Source of the DNA: an uncultured Granulicatella sp.
GTDB lineage: Bacteria > Bacillota > Bacilli > Lactobacillales > Aerococcaceae
Reading direction: 5' to 3'
Length of the DNA stretch: 8,549 nucleotides
Assembly: GCA_937891475.1 (NCBI GenBank)
Contig: CALATC010000012.1
Location: forward strand, 1 to 8,549
The notes under the pieces are model-generated. The model saw nothing but the letters and a program-made list of their open reading frames with translations. It searched no databases and had not been told where the DNA came from. Position numbers and translations under genes: made by a program. How positions within the stretch are numbered: position 1 is the first letter of the stretch; each line of letters opens with the position of its first letter. This document shows positions 6,396-8,549 of this stretch, in pieces.

Positions 6396-6404
6396 ATTGT
6401 AACA
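6396..6404 (-). promoter_or_regulatory. Candidate extended -10 promoter for lemA-htpX
   Basis: On the - strand, TGTTACAAT (6404-6396) has the TGn extension plus a TACAAT -10 box, the same hexamer as at the mecA promoter. The -35 region is poor (TTTCAA-like at 16-nt spacing). A TATAAA lies just downstream (6386-6381) as an alternative -10. The site sits in the intergenic space shared with the divergent + strand gene. Confidence 0.4.
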
Positions 6405-6494
6405 AATCGAATGAGTTTTGAAAACTTTTATCGATTAATTGAGCATATTTTATCATATTTAGTATTACTTACCTCATACTTTAGACCTATTTTT

Positions 6495-6499
6495 GGAGG
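6495..6499 (+). promoter_or_regulatory. Ribosome binding site that fixes the start of the SUKH gene
   Basis: GGAGG lies 4 nt before ATG 6504. The frame stays open 31 codons further upstream to ATG 6411, but that ATG has no binding site and overlaps the lemA promoter region. The shorter start is therefore preferred. Confidence 0.75.
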
Positions 6500-6503
6500 A
6501 ATC

Positions 6504-7220
6504 ATGACACTCATTCAAAATCCTTATACCAAAACATTACTAGAACTTTCAACTCCTATCCATCATCATTGGACTATTGAAGACTTACCTGAAACTTATC
6601 TCCAATGGATTCAAAATGAAGGAGCAGGTTACTTTCTTCATTCGAAAATTGACACAATCGAACCGACTCGTTTCGGATTAGACTATACTCTCTTAAATGG
6701 TATTGCAGGATTAGAGCAAGGAAATTGGACGAGTGTATTGGATGACTGTTTTTCCCCTGAGAACACAGGACTACCTAATTACTTTATTCCCTTTTTTAAA
6801 GATGAATCTGTTTACTATTGTTTTGATTATCTTGAAAAAGGAAAAGAACCTAGCATTCGCCTCATAGATGTAGAAATGGATCAATGGTTAACAATTGCTT
6901 CTTCTTTTGAGGACTTAATCAATTCTCTAAAACTTCATGTTGAAATTGTTGATTTTGACCACCGTCATTGGATTACCAAAAATACTAGAACGCAACAATT
7001 GGGATTATTCCATCCTGAAAACTTTCAAAGCTTATTAGAAATTGAAGAGGAAGAAGATTTTAATAGCTATATTTACTGGCTTACTAAAGGTTTAGAGCAA
7101 AATGCTCCGATTTCTTCCACTGCACAAGAAGCACTCGATTTTTTACTTGAATATCGAAACCAAGAATTAGAAAACTCCCCAGCTTACAAATTGATTCAAC
7201 ACAAATCAACAAATAACTGA
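6504..7220 (+). CDS. SMI1/KNR4 (SUKH)-like protein, 238 aa
   Basis: The first 145 residues have the look of a SMI1/KNR4 (SUKH) domain. Signs are LPETYLQWIQNEGAGYF (28-44, the common LP-x-x-Y/F-x-x-F/W start), a central aromatic stretch NYFIPFFKDESVYYCFDYLE (92-111), then SIRLIDVEMDQWLTIASSFEDLINSL (117-142). The rest (about 145-238) is an acidic helical extension with a run of glutamates (179-184) that I cannot assign. No signal peptide or membrane segment is seen. Bacterial SUKH proteins are often immunity proteins of polymorphic toxin systems, though others are free-standing with unknown roles. No toxin gene is in this window, so an immunity role is only a possibility. It is the only complete + strand gene here, divergent from lemA, and it ends at a strong terminator shared with the ABC gene. 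Its promoter is unclear; the best candidate is TTGAGC-18-TATTAC at 6439-6468. Confidence 0.75.
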   Translation: MTLIQNPYTKTLLELSTPIHHHWTIEDLPETYLQWIQNEGAGYFLHSKIDTIEPTRFGLDYTLLNGIAGLEQGNWTSVLDDCFSPENTGLPNYFIPFFKDESVYYCFDYLEKGKEPSIRLIDVEMDQWLTIASSFEDLINSLKLHVEIVDFDHRHWITKNTRTQQLGLFHPENFQSLLEIEEEEDFNSYIYWLTKGLEQNAPISSTAQEALDFLLEYRNQELENSPAYKLIQHKSTNN

Positions 7221-7223
7221 TAG

Positions 7224-7264
7224 AAAAAAACAAGACTTACCATTCAGTAAGCCTTGTTTTTTTT
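7224..7264. terminator. Bidirectional terminator between the SUKH gene and the ABC exporter gene
   Basis: A stem of 17 positions (7224-7240 with 7247-7263) has a 6-nt loop (CATTCA). The outer part is A7/T7, so either strand ends in a U run. The single mismatch (A7235/C7252) becomes a G-U pair in the - strand RNA, so the fold is slightly better for the ABC gene. It begins 3 nt after the SUKH stop and lies 44 nt past the ABC stop. Confidence 0.9.
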
Positions 7265-7308
7265 GCTTTTCTCAATTTTATCCTAAGTAAATCCGATTTA
7301 ATTTAGTA

Positions 7309-8549
7309 TTATGATTCACTAAATTTAAACAGCTTATAAAATTCACCTTTTCGATCCATCAAGTCATCAAAAGAGCCATCTTCAACAATCCTCCCGTCTT
7401 TCATAAAAAGAATTCTATCGTATTTTTTCAAAATAAGCTCATTCAACTTATGCGTAACAACAAGAGCTGTTAAATCTTGAATTTTCAAAATTGAATTTTC
7501 AATCTCAGCAGTAACTTGATTATCCAAAGATGAGGTAGCTTCATCTAATAATAAAATTGGAGTTTTTCGAATTAAAGCACGTGCAATACTAAGTCTCTGT
7601 TTTTGCCCTCCAGATAGGTTTGATCCATTTTCTCCACACAAAGCTTGTAGACCTAAATCATTCTCTAATACATAACTGTCTAAACCAGACTGTTGTATAG
7701 CTTGTTTTATATCATGTTCAGTAAAGGATTGATTAAGGGTAATATTCGCTTTTAAAGTATCATCAAAAATATAAACATCTTGCTGGACAACTGTCATTAA
7801 ATTATAAAGACTCTCCATTGAAATAGCTTGTAAATCTTCATTATCAATTGAGATATCTCCACTAGTTACATCATAAAAACGCAACAATAAATTAAGTAAA
7901 GTTGATTTTCCACTTCCTGACCTACCTACAATAGCAATTTTTTCTCCCTTTTTAATCTTCAAAGATAGATTAATAAAAATCCTTTCTTCAGCATTTGGAT
8001 AAGAAAAATCAACATTTGAAAATGTAATTACTTCATCAAAATATTCTTTTGTTTTTCCCTTTTGAAATTCTGGTACATCGTATACCTTGAAAGCTTCTAG
8101 TGTTACCTGACCTTCACGGAATTTACTTATTCCCACACCAACCTCATTTAGTGGCATTACTACAAAATTAACTAATTGAACAATAGCTGTTACACTCCCA
8201 ATAGAAATATAACCATTAAAAACAAGATACATTCCTCCTCCAAAGGCTACTAAAAAAACAATCATTCCTGAAAGCTGAGAAATAATATTAGCTAAAATAT
8301 CAAATTTACCTTTTATAAAATATATCTCATCCAAGTTTTCACTTTCATGACTATAATCCTGATGAATAACCTCTTTCACATTAAAACTTTTAATGACTAG
8401 AAAGCCTGCTATAATATCTTTAACCTTAGCTAAATATTTCTGTTCTGCAATCATAACACTATTTTGAAGATGGGCTGACTTTTGTCCAATAAATCCTGAA
8501 ATCATCATAGGAATAATGCTAGCAATGATAACTAATAAGGTCAAAAACC
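7309..8549 (-). CDS. ABC exporter (fused membrane and ATPase domains), C-terminal part, 5' end outside window
   Basis: This is a half-transporter of the ABC exporter type, which works as a homo- or heterodimer in the cell membrane. The frame is open to the right edge, and an apparent TTG start at 8544 is only the edge of the window. Counting from that codon, the visible part holds the end of the membrane domain (hydrophobic segments about 1-20, 83-105 and 112-135). The ATPase domain follows, with Walker A GRSGSGKST (207-215), the Q-loop QQDVYIFDDTL (254-264), signature LSGGQ (310-314), Walker B ILLLDEA (330-336), SLD of the D-loop and the switch histidine H365 (VVTH). All catalytic residues are present. 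Full-length members have about 570-600 residues, so roughly 160-190 are missing. The substrate (drug, peptide, lipid) cannot be told. If it belongs to a heterodimer, the partner would lie upstream, outside the window. Confidence 0.93.
   Translation of the reverse strand, partial: FLTLLVIIASIIPMMISGFIGQKSAHLQNSVMIAEQKYLAKVKDIIAGFLVIKSFNVKEVIHQDYSHESENLDEIYFIKGKFDILANIISQLSGMIVFLVAFGGGMYLVFNGYISIGSVTAIVQLVNFVVMPLNEVGVGISKFREGQVTLEAFKVYDVPEFQKGKTKEYFDEVITFSNVDFSYPNAEERIFINLSLKIKKGEKIAIVGRSGSGKSTLLNLLLRFYDVTSGDISIDNEDLQAISMESLYNLMTVVQQDVYIFDDTLKANITLNQSFTEHDIKQAIQQSGLDSYVLENDLGLQALCGENGSNLSGGQKQRLSIARALIRKTPILLLDEATSSLDNQVTAEIENSILKIQDLTALVVTHKLNELILKKYDRILFMKDGRIVEDGSFDDLMDRKGEFYKLFKFSES

Noticed and set aside
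6411..6503. Upstream extension of the SUKH-like gene to ATG 6411, adding 31 residues including a hydrophobic stretch.
   Set aside because: There is no ribosome binding site before 6411, a good GGAGG precedes ATG 6504, and the extension overlaps the divergent promoter region of lemA.
8542..8544. TTG at 8544 as the start of the ABC transporter.
   Set aside because: The frame continues to the right edge and the membrane domain is incomplete, so the gene is cut by the window.

Overview
The window is a low-GC, AT-rich chromosomal segment from a Gram-positive bacterium. Strong AGGAGG-like ribosome binding sites, U-tailed intrinsic terminators and the gene set (MecA, an NfrA-type flavin reductase, a LemA/HtpX pair, an LplA-type lipoate ligase) point to the Bacillota, most likely the Lactobacillales. 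The protein sequences feel closest to the Granulicatella/Carnobacteriaceae end of that order, but this is an impression and not a search result.

Layout from left to right. The 3' part of a threonine synthase gene (thrC, + strand) enters from the left and ends at a perfect 15-bp hairpin that can serve both strands. Facing it on the - strand, read from high to low coordinates, are: lemA-htpX (a tight two-gene operon), a 252-aa protein of unknown function, a lipoate-protein ligase, mecA, an nfrA-type NAD(P)H oxidoreductase, and a 103-aa charged protein of unknown function. Divergent from lemA, on the + strand, is a SMI1/KNR4 (SUKH)-like protein. It converges on the 3' part of a - strand ABC exporter gene that runs off the right edge.

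Functionally this looks like a core housekeeping neighbourhood and not a dedicated pathway. It contains threonine biosynthesis, lipoate salvage, protein quality control (the MecA adaptor for ClpC; the HtpX membrane protease with LemA) and flavin-dependent reduction. Most genes sit in their own short transcription units. I see hairpins after thrC, mecA, the 252-aa gene, htpX, and between the SUKH gene and the ABC gene. Candidate sigma-A promoters lie upstream of lemA, mecA, nfrA, the 103-aa gene and the 252-aa gene.

I found no tRNA or rRNA, CRISPR array, insertion sequence, attachment site or phage gene. Nothing here amounts to a clear new system. The points most worth a second look are the hairpin packed between mecA and nfrA with a possible nfrA promoter inside the end of mecA, the orphan SUKH protein beside lemA-htpX, the two uncharacterised proteins, and three genes whose longest reading frame begins at a GTG in or beside the Shine-Dalgarno sequence, so that the true start is probably a little downstream.
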